The notes under the pieces: generated by a model
The model's database searches: none
The model's input: the letters and a program-made list of their open reading frames with translations, nothing else
What the model was told of the DNA's origin: nothing
Made by a program: the position numbers and the translations under genes
Shown here: piece by piece, positions 8,217 to 16,227 of the stretch
Layout: each line of letters opens with the position of its first letter
Numbering within the stretch: the stretch's first letter is position 1
Assembly (NCBI GenBank): GCA_946481275.1
Contig: CAMLMV010000079.1
Location: 1 to 16,997, forward strand
Length of the DNA: 16,997 nucleotides
Direction of reading: 5' to 3'
Source: an uncultured Massilia sp.
GTDB lineage: Bacteria > Pseudomonadota > Gammaproteobacteria > Burkholderiales > Burkholderiaceae

Positions 8217-8990
8217 ATGAACACCGCAATGACATTCCCAACCCTGTCCGGCAAGGTCGCCCTGGTCACGGGCGCAAGCTCCGGCATCGGCCGGGCGACG
8301 GCCATCGAGCTGGCCCGCCGCGGCGCCACGGTGGTCGCCAGCGCGCGCCGCCGTCCCGAACTGGATGCACTCGTGGACGAGATCCGGCGCGCAGGCCATG
8401 AAGCGCTGGCCATCGTCGCCGACGTCAACGTGGAGCAGGACGTGATCGACCTCGTCGCGCAGGCCGTCGCGCGCTACGGCCGTCTCGACGTCGCCTTCAA
8501 CAACGCCGGCACGGAAGGAGGATTTTCGCCGTTCGTCGAGCAGTCGAACGAGGTCTACGACACGATCTTCAACGCCAACGTCCGCGGCGTCTTCTGGTCG
8601 ATGAAGCACGAGGCGAAGGCGATGCTGGCGCAGGGCGGCGGTACCATCATCAACAATGCGTCGATGGGCGGCGTCATCGGCTTCGCCAACGCGGCCCTGT
8701 ACATCGCCAGCAAGCATGCGGTGCTCGGCCTGACCAAGACCGCGGCGATCGAGTGGTTCAGGCAGGGCGTGCGCGTCAACGCGGTCAATCCCGGCATCAT
8801 CGACACGCCATTCCAGGACCGCGTCTGGCCGAGCGCCGAGGCAAAGGATGCCTTTGCGGCGGCGACGGTGCCCGGACGCGCGGGCTCGCCGGAAGAGGTT
8901 GCCGCCGCCGTCGCATTCCTCGCGTCGGACGACGCGGCATTCGTCTCGGGCCACGGCCTGCTCGTGGACGGCGGCTATACGGTCGCCTGA
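8217..8990 (+). CDS. Short-chain dehydrogenase/reductase (SDR)
   Basis: A 257-aa classical SDR that oxidises or reduces a hydroxyl/carbonyl group with NAD(P). Cofactor motif TGASSGIG (18-25), the NNAG (95-98) and the catalytic S149, Y162 and K166 (YIASK) are all intact, and the C-terminus has the usual SGHGLLVDGG. Arginines after the second strand (ASARRR) suggest NADP preference. The start at 8217 is favoured by GGAG at 8207-8210 with 6-nt spacing; an ATG at 8205 would contain that site. The 3' end overlaps the convergent LysR2 gene by 16 bp. It is a likely LysR1 target. The substrate is unknown. Confidence 0.93.
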   Translation: MNTAMTFPTLSGKVALVTGASSGIGRATAIELARRGATVVASARRRPELDALVDEIRRAGHEALAIVADVNVEQDVIDLVAQAVARYGRLDVAFNNAGTEGGFSPFVEQSNEVYDTIFNANVRGVFWSMKHEAKAMLAQGGGTIINNASMGGVIGFANAALYIASKHAVLGLTKTAAIEWFRQGVRVNAVNPGIIDTPFQDRVWPSAEAKDAFAAATVPGRAGSPEEVAAAVAFLASDDAAFVSGHGLLVDGGYTVA

Positions 8991-9883
8991 TGGCCCCCCA
9001 GCGCGGCGCGGGCTTCCTCGACCGTCTCCGCGAGGAAGTCGGCGACGGCGCGCACCCGGCTCGACGCGGCGAGATCCGCATGCATCACGAGCCAGACGCC
9101 GTCGCTGAACACGTCGCCCGGCGCCAGCACGCGCTGGAGCGCCGGATCGTCGACGAGGAAGTCCGGGATGATCGCGAGGCCGAGTCCCGCGCGCGCGGCC
9201 GCGATCTGCGCGCGCAGCGTGGACACGGCCAGCACGACGTGCGCATCCGGCGCGCGCTTCGCGAGCCATTGCGCGGCCGGCAGGTGCGCGTGGGCCTCGT
9301 CCCACGTGATCATGGCGCGGCCGGCCAGCGGATCGGCGGCGGGCGCGGGGTGCCGGGCGAGATAGTCGCGGTGCCCGTACACGCCGTACGACATCGCGCC
9401 AAGCCGGCGTGCCTTCAGGTTGCCGCGGCTGGGGCGGACGAGGCGCAGCGCGAGGTCGGCGTCGCGCCGGCCAAGCTCCACGGCGGCGGTCGTGGTGACG
9501 ATTTCCAGGCGCAGCTGCGGATGACGCGCAACGAAGCGGGGCAGGGCGGGGACCACGAGGTCCGATGCGAGATTGTCCGACGTGGCCAGGCGGACCATGC
9601 CCGACACGCCGGGACTGAGGCCGGACGCGCCCCGTTCGAACGCGAGCATGTTGTCTTCGACGGCCTCCGCGCGCCCGAGCAGTTCGCGGCCTTCGTCCGT
9701 CAGGTAGTAGCCCGACTGATGGCGCGCGAACAGGCGCGTGGCGAGCCGCGCTTCCAGTTCGGCGATGCGCCGGCTGACGGTCGACTGGCTCACGCGCAGC
9801 ACGTCCGCGGCGCGCGTCAGGCTCCCGCCGCGCGCCACTTCGAGAAAGTATTTAAGATCGTTCCAGTCCAAAGCGTTTTCCAT
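8975..9883 (-). CDS. LysR family transcriptional regulator (LysR2)
   Basis: A 302-aa LysR-type regulator. The HTH is at about residues 21-42 (LTRAADVLRVSQSTVSRRI), followed by the wing (LFARHQSGYYLTDEG) and an effector-binding domain from about 90. Its opening DWNDLKYFLEVARGGSLTRAA is typical of the DsdC/YhjC-like group with a full-length C-terminal domain. It faces away from the aldo/keto reductase gene. Its last 16 bp overlap the SDR coding end, a convergent overlap between two real genes. The start codon lies inside the inverted repeat at 9876-9893, which suggests autoregulation. Confidence 0.92.
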   Translation of the reverse strand: MENALDWNDLKYFLEVARGGSLTRAADVLRVSQSTVSRRIAELEARLATRLFARHQSGYYLTDEGRELLGRAEAVEDNMLAFERGASGLSPGVSGMVRLATSDNLASDLVVPALPRFVARHPQLRLEIVTTTAAVELGRRDADLALRLVRPSRGNLKARRLGAMSYGVYGHRDYLARHPAPAADPLAGRAMITWDEAHAHLPAAQWLAKRAPDAHVVLAVSTLRAQIAAARAGLGLAIIPDFLVDDPALQRVLAPGDVFSDGVWLVMHADLAASSRVRAVADFLAETVEEARAALGGHQATV

Positions 9884-9893
9884 TTTTGGAAAA
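9876..9893. promoter_or_regulatory. Inverted repeat over LysR2 start codon
   Basis: TTTTCCA-TTTT-TGGAAAA is a perfect 7-4-7 inverted repeat that includes the LysR2 start codon (ATG complement at 9881-9883). The left side, extended as GCGTTTTCCA (9873-9882), recurs at 9964-9973. Candidate LysR2 operator controlling both divergent genes. Confidence 0.45.
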
Positions 9894-9896
9894 TGA

Positions 9897-10979
<1,083 letters not shown>

Positions 10980-10991
10980 TGGGGACGCGGA

Positions 10992-11252
10992 TTACCTGAC
11001 CGTGATCGGAGCGTTCCCCGTCGCGTAGTGCAGGTTCTCGACTGGCACCCCGGCACGCTGGCTTGCGTAGATGACTTTGGCGACGCCCGCGTAGTACTCG
11101 GCCTTCACCGGTTCGATCACGAGCGCGACGTTCGGATTGTGCTGCAAGGCCGATCTGAGCGCGTCGACCAGTTCGGCATTACCGGTCAGCAGGCGTCCAT
11201 CGATGCAGATCGTCTCGTTGTCGGCGACCCGCACCTGCAGCCGGTCATCCAT
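10992..11252 (-). CDS. Stand-alone ExbD/TolR-like domain protein
   Basis: An 86-aa protein that resembles the periplasmic domain of ExbD/TolR: a strand with ICIDGRLL, helix AELVDALRSALQ, strand NVALVIEP, helix YYAGVAKVIYASQRAGV, then the final strand. It lacks the N-terminal transmembrane helix that an energy-transducing ExbD needs, and shows no signal peptide. The ATG (11250-11252) overlaps the end of the upstream exported-protein gene by 8 bp, so translation is likely coupled. It ends 12 bp from the convergent AKR gene. The family call rests on pattern recognition; a small unrelated alpha/beta domain remains possible. Confidence 0.55.
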   Translation of the reverse strand: MDDRLQVRVADNETICIDGRLLTGNAELVDALRSALQHNPNVALVIEPVKAEYYAGVAKVIYASQRAGVPVENLHYATGNAPITVR

Positions 11253-11625
11253 GGCGCTCGACCCGGTTCGTGCCATCCGTCGGTTCCAGCCGGCAGTTGT
11301 CGAGCGAAGGATTGACGGCATCGACCGGCCCATACCACTGGTAGACGCCCACGAAGCCGCCGGTGCGGAGGATCCAGATTTTCTTCGTGGCGCGGTCCAT
11401 GACAATGGTGTGGTGGAAGCCGTCGGCCACGTTGCTCGCATCCGGCATGCGCACGCGGACGAACGGCCCGCCATGGGTCGTGTCGGGCGCCGCGGACTCC
11501 GGGACCGCGGTGCTGAAACCCGCGAACGAGATGCCGTAGCGAGATGCCAGGGATTCGGACAGCGGGCAGGCGAACGCTTGCGCCGACAACAGGCTCGTCA
11601 GGGTGGCCAACATCATATGCTTCAT
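11245..11625 (-). CDS. Small exported protein of unknown function
   Basis: A 126-aa predicted periplasmic protein. Signal-peptide-like start MKHMMLATLTSLLSAQAFA with cleavage probably before C20; the residues before it do not form a good lipobox, so lipidation is doubtful. Mature sequence has two cysteines (C20, C111) that could pair, and a beta-rich stretch (HHTIVMDRATKKIWILR, then GGFVGVYQWYG). I do not recognise the family. The ribosome site is weak (GGAT). It is divergent from the beta-lactamase-family gene and overlaps the ExbD-like gene by 8 bp, so these two minus-strand genes probably act together. Confidence 0.7.
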   Translation of the reverse strand: MKHMMLATLTSLLSAQAFACPLSESLASRYGISFAGFSTAVPESAAPDTTHGGPFVRVRMPDASNVADGFHHTIVMDRATKKIWILRTGGFVGVYQWYGPVDAVNPSLDNCRLEPTDGTNRVERHG

Positions 11626-11714
11626 CGCGGTATCCAATCGGTGCGTTTGCGTTTGCCCCAACAACGATATCAGTTCGACGCCGCCAGAGGTACGCACATT
11701 CTCACCTTCAAGTC

Positions 11715-11720
11715 TACAAT
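11715..11720 (+). promoter_or_regulatory. Possible -10 box of the serine hydrolase gene
   Basis: TACAAT lies 29 bp before the start codon and ahead of the GGAGGG ribosome site (11737-11742). No recognisable -35 at 16-18 bp upstream was found, so this is a weak prediction. Confidence 0.25.
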
Positions 11721-11749
11721 GAACGGCACCGTCACCGGAGGGTCTGGTC

Positions 11750-12907
11750 ATGCACGCCTGCGTCAAACGTTGTGCCTTGTTCGCCTGTTCATTGCTGGTC
11801 GCATGTGCCGCGAACACGCGCGGTCCGGCCCTGGACGACTATGTCATGCAAGGCATGGCACGTACCCATGCCCAGGGCCTGGCCGTTGCGGTCATCGACA
11901 ACGGCAAGGTCACGAGGATCGGCACGTGGGGCAAGCGGAACGCCAGGGGCGATCCCCTGACGCCTGACACGGTGATGTACGGCGCCTCGCTGACAAAATC
12001 CGTGTTCGCCTACACGGTGATGCAGCTGGTGGAAGAGGGCAAGCTGGGTCTCGACACGTCGATCGCCGCCTACTTGCCCAAGCCATTGCCCGACTACACC
12101 GGCGAAGCCAGGAAATATGCGGCGTGGGACGGGCTCGCGGGCGACGAACGCTGGCGCAAGCTCACGCCGCGCATCCTGCTGACGCATAGCGCCGGCTTTT
12201 CCAATTTCGGTTTCCTCGAGCCGGACGGCAAGCTGAGATTTCACTTCGATCCCGGCACGCGCTATGCGTATTCCGGCGACGGCATGATCCTCCTGCAATT
12301 CGTGATCGAGCGGGGCCTCGGCCTCGACCTTGGCAAGGAAATGCAGAGACGCGTATTCGATCGCCTTGGCATGACGAACACGGGCATGACGTGGCGGCCG
12401 GAATTTGCCGCCAATCTGGCCGATGGCTGGAAGGAAGACGGCACCGTCGAGCCGCATGACGAACGCAGCAAGACAAGGGCGGCCGGCTCGATGGACACGA
12501 CGATCACCGATTTCGCCCGGTTTGCGGCCGCTTATGTCAGCGGAGAAGGCTTGGCGCCGGCGTCGCGCCGGGAACTGACCCGGCCCCAGCTGCCAATCGA
12601 AACCGCTTCGCAGTTCCCGTCGCTGCAGCCGCTTGCCGCGCCGGAAAAGCGTCACCGGAACCTGGCCGCGGGGCTGGGCGTCGTGACCTTCGTCGGCCCG
12701 CAAGGTCCCGGCTTTCAAAAGGGTGGCCACAACGATTCGACAGGCAATACCTGGGTTTGTCTGGAGGCGCACAAGCGCTGCGTCGTCATCCTGTCGAACG
12801 ATGTCCGTGCCGAGGCATTGTTTCCCGGGATCGTAAAAATCGTTCTTGGTGAAACCGGTATGCCGTGGAGCTGGGAATATGGCGCTTCAAGTTGGGCGAG
12901 GCCATAG
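11750..12907 (+). CDS. Serine beta-lactamase-family hydrolase, lipoprotein
   Basis: A 385-aa member of the class C beta-lactamase/penicillin-binding family (esterase or D-aminopeptidase type). The catalytic S80-x-x-K83 is in ASLTKS, the Tyr motif is YSG (174-176) and the third motif is KGGHN (about 324-328). A lipobox LVAC with C19 after the hydrophobic start suggests an outer- or inner-membrane lipoprotein. The start at 11750 follows GGAGGG with 7-nt spacing. Such proteins often hydrolyse esters or peptides; nothing shows true antibiotic resistance. It is convergent with the TPR gene (21-bp gap). Confidence 0.9.
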   Translation: MHACVKRCALFACSLLVACAANTRGPALDDYVMQGMARTHAQGLAVAVIDNGKVTRIGTWGKRNARGDPLTPDTVMYGASLTKSVFAYTVMQLVEEGKLGLDTSIAAYLPKPLPDYTGEARKYAAWDGLAGDERWRKLTPRILLTHSAGFSNFGFLEPDGKLRFHFDPGTRYAYSGDGMILLQFVIERGLGLDLGKEMQRRVFDRLGMTNTGMTWRPEFAANLADGWKEDGTVEPHDERSKTRAAGSMDTTITDFARFAAAYVSGEGLAPASRRELTRPQLPIETASQFPSLQPLAAPEKRHRNLAAGLGVVTFVGPQGPGFQKGGHNDSTGNTWVCLEAHKRCVVILSNDVRAEALFPGIVKIVLGETGMPWSWEYGASSWARP

Positions 12908-12928
12908 CGTGCCGTATTCGAGGGGGCG

Positions 12929-13333
12929 TCACAGACTGATTCTCGTCTCGAGGAATTCGAGGTACTTCGGATCGTCTTCCATGAAGATATCGATCCCGCC
13001 ACCCATATACGCCCGCGTCAACTCGTCGGCTGCTTTGTCGAACTCGTCGTGCTCAAAGTAAAGCTGCCCGAGCCGCAAGTGAATATAAGGGTTGCCCAGT
13101 CCCTTGGGGCATTGCACAGCGTTATAAAAACACTTGAATGCCTTGTCGAAGTTCTGCGAGCGGAAGTGTACATCGCCAAGTGCAACATAGATCCACGTTG
13201 CCGCTTCCCACTGCTGAAGTTCACCCGGCAGCAGCTTCAGCGCGGCGATGTATTTTTGTTTGGCGTCCTCCGGCCTCCCGGCCGACGCCAGCGCATCGCC
13301 CTCCTTGCAGAGTTTGGCGATCCGCTCATGCAC
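12929..13333 (-). CDS. TPR protein of the T6SS cassette
   Basis: A 134-aa protein consisting of about three tetratricopeptide repeats (residues ~6-36, 44-75 and 81-112) and a short acidic tail ending in DIFMEDDPKYLEFLETRISL. No signal peptide, so cytosolic. The start is a GTG (complement of 13331-13333), inside the end of the SUKH-like gene: the overlap is 8 bp. No ATG in this frame would preserve the first TPR. In my experience similar small TPR proteins follow SMI1/KNR4-type immunity genes in toxin cassettes; whether this one binds toxin, immunity protein or chaperone is unknown. Confidence 0.82.
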   Translation of the reverse strand: MHERIAKLCKEGDALASAGRPEDAKQKYIAALKLLPGELQQWEAATWIYVALGDVHFRSQNFDKAFKCFYNAVQCPKGLGNPYIHLRLGQLYFEHDEFDKAADELTRAYMGGGIDIFMEDDPKYLEFLETRISL

Positions 13334-14054
13334 CGTGCCGATCCGCTTCCTCGAGAAAGATACCGACCCACGCATCCAGCACACCCCAGAAATCGACCGG
13401 CTCGGGATTCTCGGGATCTTCGTGCCACCAGATGACGCCCATGGCTTCGCCATTGCCCACGCAATTCAGGCACAGGTAATCGCCGGCGCCGTTGTGGAAT
13501 ACGGCCACGGTTCGGGTGATATCGATGGGCAGGGCGCGCGCGGTGGCGTCGTCGATGTCGAACTTGTCGTCGGACAGGAATGCCCAATCCTCGACCGGCA
13601 ACGGTCCCATCGAATTCGCCGGCAGGAAGGTCCAGCCATCGTGCAACTGCGTGTAGAAGTCGCGGAATTTGGCGGGCACCCAGTCCCAGATCTGGCGCAG
13701 GCGCTCCGGCACTTCAGCGATCGGGGCGCGGCCGCGATAAAAGTTCAGGTCGTCGCCGCCGACGGTGTAGAGATACAGCAGCGACAACGTATCGTCCTGT
13801 TCGCGCATCACGTACAGGCGCTTCAGCATCGTCCGCAGGAAGTCCTGGACGCTGGGCCACTCCGTGGCAAAGTCGCTCCATTCCGTGAGCAGCGCGAGCC
13901 TGCGCCCGTGTTCCTGCTCGTCGATGAAGCGCAGCCACTGCACGGGCACGGCCGGATCCGCTTCCGCTTCGGCCGGCGTGGCCATCAATGCGGCCGGTTG
14001 CACGAACTTCTGCAATTCATCCAGTACCGCGTTCTTGTCGAATTCTGTTGTCAT
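13326..14054 (-). CDS. SUKH (SMI1/KNR4)-like immunity protein
   Basis: A 242-aa cytosolic protein with features of the SUKH superfamily: VPAKFRDFYTQLHDGW matches the conserved helix entering the fold, followed by strands including TVAVFHNGAGDYLCLN and GVIWWHED. It has no signal or membrane segment. SUKH proteins are well-known immunity partners of HNH and other nuclease toxins, and this gene lies 32 bp downstream of the HNH effector, so it probably protects the producer by binding the nuclease domain. GAGAAG serves as ribosome site. The N-terminal ~100 residues are less typical. The identification is from motif memory. Confidence 0.75.
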   Translation of the reverse strand: MTTEFDKNAVLDELQKFVQPAALMATPAEAEADPAVPVQWLRFIDEQEHGRRLALLTEWSDFATEWPSVQDFLRTMLKRLYVMREQDDTLSLLYLYTVGGDDLNFYRGRAPIAEVPERLRQIWDWVPAKFRDFYTQLHDGWTFLPANSMGPLPVEDWAFLSDDKFDIDDATARALPIDITRTVAVFHNGAGDYLCLNCVGNGEAMGVIWWHEDPENPEPVDFWGVLDAWVGIFLEEADRHGA

Positions 14055-14086
14055 CGCTTTGTCTTCTCAGTGATTGCCTGCGCACG

Positions 14087-15361
14087 CTAGCCGCCGCCCA
14101 GGAGATTATAAATCTGCTGTTGCAGCTCGGCCGCCATGTCGACCTCTTTCTGCATCATCTCCTGCCGGAATGCCGGGTCCACGGCAATGCCGCCTTTCTT
14201 GTATTCGGTCCATTCGGCGAACGATTTCGCGCCTTTCGACGTATTCGCCGTTTCGCTCAGGCCGATGAAGTTGCGGGGATTGTTCAGCACCGCGAGCTGG
14301 TCTTCCTGCGACAGCCGGGCGAATCCTTCCATTTCCGTGATCTGCTTCATCGACACGATATGGTCGGCGTGCAGCGGCTTCGTGACCGTCAGGCCGGGGA
14401 GTGCACGATCGGGCATCGGCAAGGTCACGCCTTCGTTGACCTGTTTCTGGATCGCGGAACTCGGCGTCTTGGAACGCAGGCGCGCGTACGTCGATGCCGA
14501 GACGCGTGGCGGCGGTTCCACCGGCGGCGTGACCGGCGGCTCGGCGGTCGTCGCAGGCGGGCGCAGCGAGACGCGAACGTTCCCGCCGTTCATGCCCAGC
14601 GTGCCCGGTTCGACCGATACCTGGACCCGCTGCGCAAACTCCCACGCCCCGGGCGCCGCCTTCGCCCCCAGATATCCGCCCAGGAAGCTGCCCGCGATCG
14701 CCGACCACTTCTGGCCGTCGCTGCCTTCGCCGAACATCTTGCCGCCGACCCAGCCGCCGCCGATCCCGCCCGCGAACGCGCCGACGAGGCCACCCACCGC
14801 GATCACGGGCCCGGCGAGCACGATCGCCGAGCCGACGCCCACGACCAGCAGCGACGCATGCACCCAGCCCGGCACGAGGTTCTCCGGATTGATCGTGTCG
14901 GTCTGCGCCGTCCCGCCGCCGATGTAGACGTTATTCGATCCTTTCGTGATGACGGCGCTGCATCCGGTCTTGTCGTCCACGCGCGCGGCCGGCATGCCGT
15001 TGATGTAGACCTGGCCGCTGCCCGTCGCGATCGGTATCGGCCCCGGATGCTTGGCGCACATGACCTTGTCGACGTGCGCGCGTGCGGCGGCGATGCCGTT
15101 GACGAAGACGTTGGACGAGCCGGTCATGGCGATGGCGCCGGTGACTTCCTTGGCGGCGAAGCTCATCGTGCTCATCGCCTCGCCCAGGCCCGCGCCCATG
15201 GCCGCGCCCGCGCCGACGACGGCCACCGCCGCCAGGCCGCCCGTGCCGACGATCGCCACCCCGGCCACCGCAATGGCCGCGCCGATGAGCAGGCCTTTTA
15301 AAAGCCAGCTCATGGTCGGGCTGTGCCCGATCGGGTCGCCCAGCCGTGCCGCCGCCGGCAT
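14087..15361 (-). CDS. T6SS prePAAR/PAAR effector with HNH nuclease domain
   Basis: A 424-aa specialised type VI effector. Order: prePAAR motif AARLGDPIGH (residues 4-13, matching AARxxDxxxH), hydrophobic segment ~18-60, PAAR domain ~74-160 (Zn-site candidates H96, C102, H105, C134), second hydrophobic segment ~168-235, proline-rich linker ~269-286, and the toxin ~295-424. The toxin has H331-A-D333-H334-I, then N361/N364 and NTSKGAKSFAEW (N373, K376), an HNH-type pattern in which the last His is replaced by Asn. Layout TM-PAAR-TM-toxin resembles Tse6. It would cap VgrG and act as a DNase in the recipient. Its ATG directly abuts the Eag stop (TAGATG), with GGAG 6 nt upstream. Downstream SUKH gene is the presumed immunity. 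Confidence 0.9.
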   Translation of the reverse strand: MPAAARLGDPIGHSPTMSWLLKGLLIGAAIAVAGVAIVGTGGLAAVAVVGAGAAMGAGLGEAMSTMSFAAKEVTGAIAMTGSSNVFVNGIAAARAHVDKVMCAKHPGPIPIATGSGQVYINGMPAARVDDKTGCSAVITKGSNNVYIGGGTAQTDTINPENLVPGWVHASLLVVGVGSAIVLAGPVIAVGGLVGAFAGGIGGGWVGGKMFGEGSDGQKWSAIAGSFLGGYLGAKAAPGAWEFAQRVQVSVEPGTLGMNGGNVRVSLRPPATTAEPPVTPPVEPPPRVSASTYARLRSKTPSSAIQKQVNEGVTLPMPDRALPGLTVTKPLHADHIVSMKQITEMEGFARLSQEDQLAVLNNPRNFIGLSETANTSKGAKSFAEWTEYKKGGIAVDPAFRQEMMQKEVDMAAELQQQIYNLLGGG

Positions 15362-16219
15362 CTAGCGCTCCGCGACCCGGTCTTGCGCGACCCGATCGAG
15401 ATGCGCGCGCACCTCCGTCAGACTGTAGAACGGCACGGACGACGAACTGGCCTGGATGTACTGGGCCAGGTGCAGCCGTTCGCCCAGTGCCGGGCCCGGC
15501 GGCTCCGCCGTGCGCTCCAGCTTGACCGTGCCGGAAGGCCGCAGCAGCGACAGCCCGCCGTTCGTGCGGGAGACGTTTGCCTGCAGGCGCGTGCCCTCTG
15601 CGTCATAGAATTCCCAGTGGTCCTGGTTGACGTCGCGCGCCGACAGCTTGCTGCCCGCCTCGTGCCTGTCCGCGAACACGTGCAGGGTCTTGCGCGGCTC
15701 GGACAGGGCGAAGATCGTCGGCAGGGCGGGGGACTGGGCAGGGGCCGGCCCGTCCTGCGCCTGCGGCAGCGGGCGGCGCAGCCTGATGCTGTCGACGATC
15801 GCGTCGAATGCCGCATTCCACTCGTCGCTGAACTCGCGCAGGCACGTCGCCGCCATCAGCATCGCCTCGATGGTGCCCGGCTTGCTGCCCTGGACCAGCG
15901 TGATGACCTGGCGCTGGTGCATGAAGCCCGCCTCGTTGCGCCAGCTGTAGGCCAGTTCCAGCGCCGGCGCGCCATCCACCGTGCGTTCCGTCATCGCCTT
16001 CAGCTGGAAGCGGGGCAGTGCGCGCGTCAGTTCCTTCGTCAGGCGCTCGCCGAACTGGTCCAGTCGTTCTTCGGGCTTGACGTCCGCGTGCGAGACGACG
16101 ACGGTGAACTCGCTGGGACCATCGTCGCGCAAGGTGAACATGTGCATCGTCTTGTCCTTCAGCTGCGCGGGCAGTTCGAAGGTGGCGTGGTTGGCGTGGT
16201 ACATGGCGCGCTCGCTCAT
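15362..16219 (-). CDS. Eag-type (DcrB/DUF1795) T6SS chaperone with C-terminal extension
   Basis: A 285-aa protein. Residues ~8-147 match the Eag/DcrB fold (FELPAQLKDKTMHMFTLRDDGPSEFTVVVSHADV..., ending near FDAIVDSIRLRRP), the chaperone that binds the N-terminal transmembrane segments of prePAAR effectors. Normal Eag proteins are about 140-150 aa. Here a proline/glutamine-rich linker (~150-167) leads to a ~118-residue second part with no recognised domain. Start at 16219 is 9 bp after the VgrG stop; no good ribosome site is seen there, and an in-frame ATG at residue 6 (16204) is possible. The next gene starts immediately after its stop, so chaperone and effector are co-translated. Confidence 0.85.
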   Translation of the reverse strand: MSERAMYHANHATFELPAQLKDKTMHMFTLRDDGPSEFTVVVSHADVKPEERLDQFGERLTKELTRALPRFQLKAMTERTVDGAPALELAYSWRNEAGFMHQRQVITLVQGSKPGTIEAMLMAATCLREFSDEWNAAFDAIVDSIRLRRPLPQAQDGPAPAQSPALPTIFALSEPRKTLHVFADRHEAGSKLSARDVNQDHWEFYDAEGTRLQANVSRTNGGLSLLRPSGTVKLERTAEPPGPALGERLHLAQYIQASSSSVPFYSLTEVRAHLDRVAQDRVAER

Positions 16220-16227
16220 TTGCTCAT

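Noticed and set aside
11253..11474. Upstream extension of the ExbD-like frame as an N-terminal membrane part
   Set aside because: The extension is Ser/Arg/Trp-rich with no hydrophobic helix and overlaps the coherent exported-protein gene in another frame.
11643..11655. GCGTTTGCGTTTGC short direct repeat
   Set aside because: Too short and two copies only; no clear relation to promoter elements.
13237..13587. Alternative minus-strand frame over the SUKH-TPR junction
   Set aside because: It is a shadow of both genes; its composition is basic and low complexity.
13988..15301. Plus-strand frame opposite the T6SS effector
   Set aside because: Antisense shadow of the PAAR/HNH gene; the minus strand carries clear domains.
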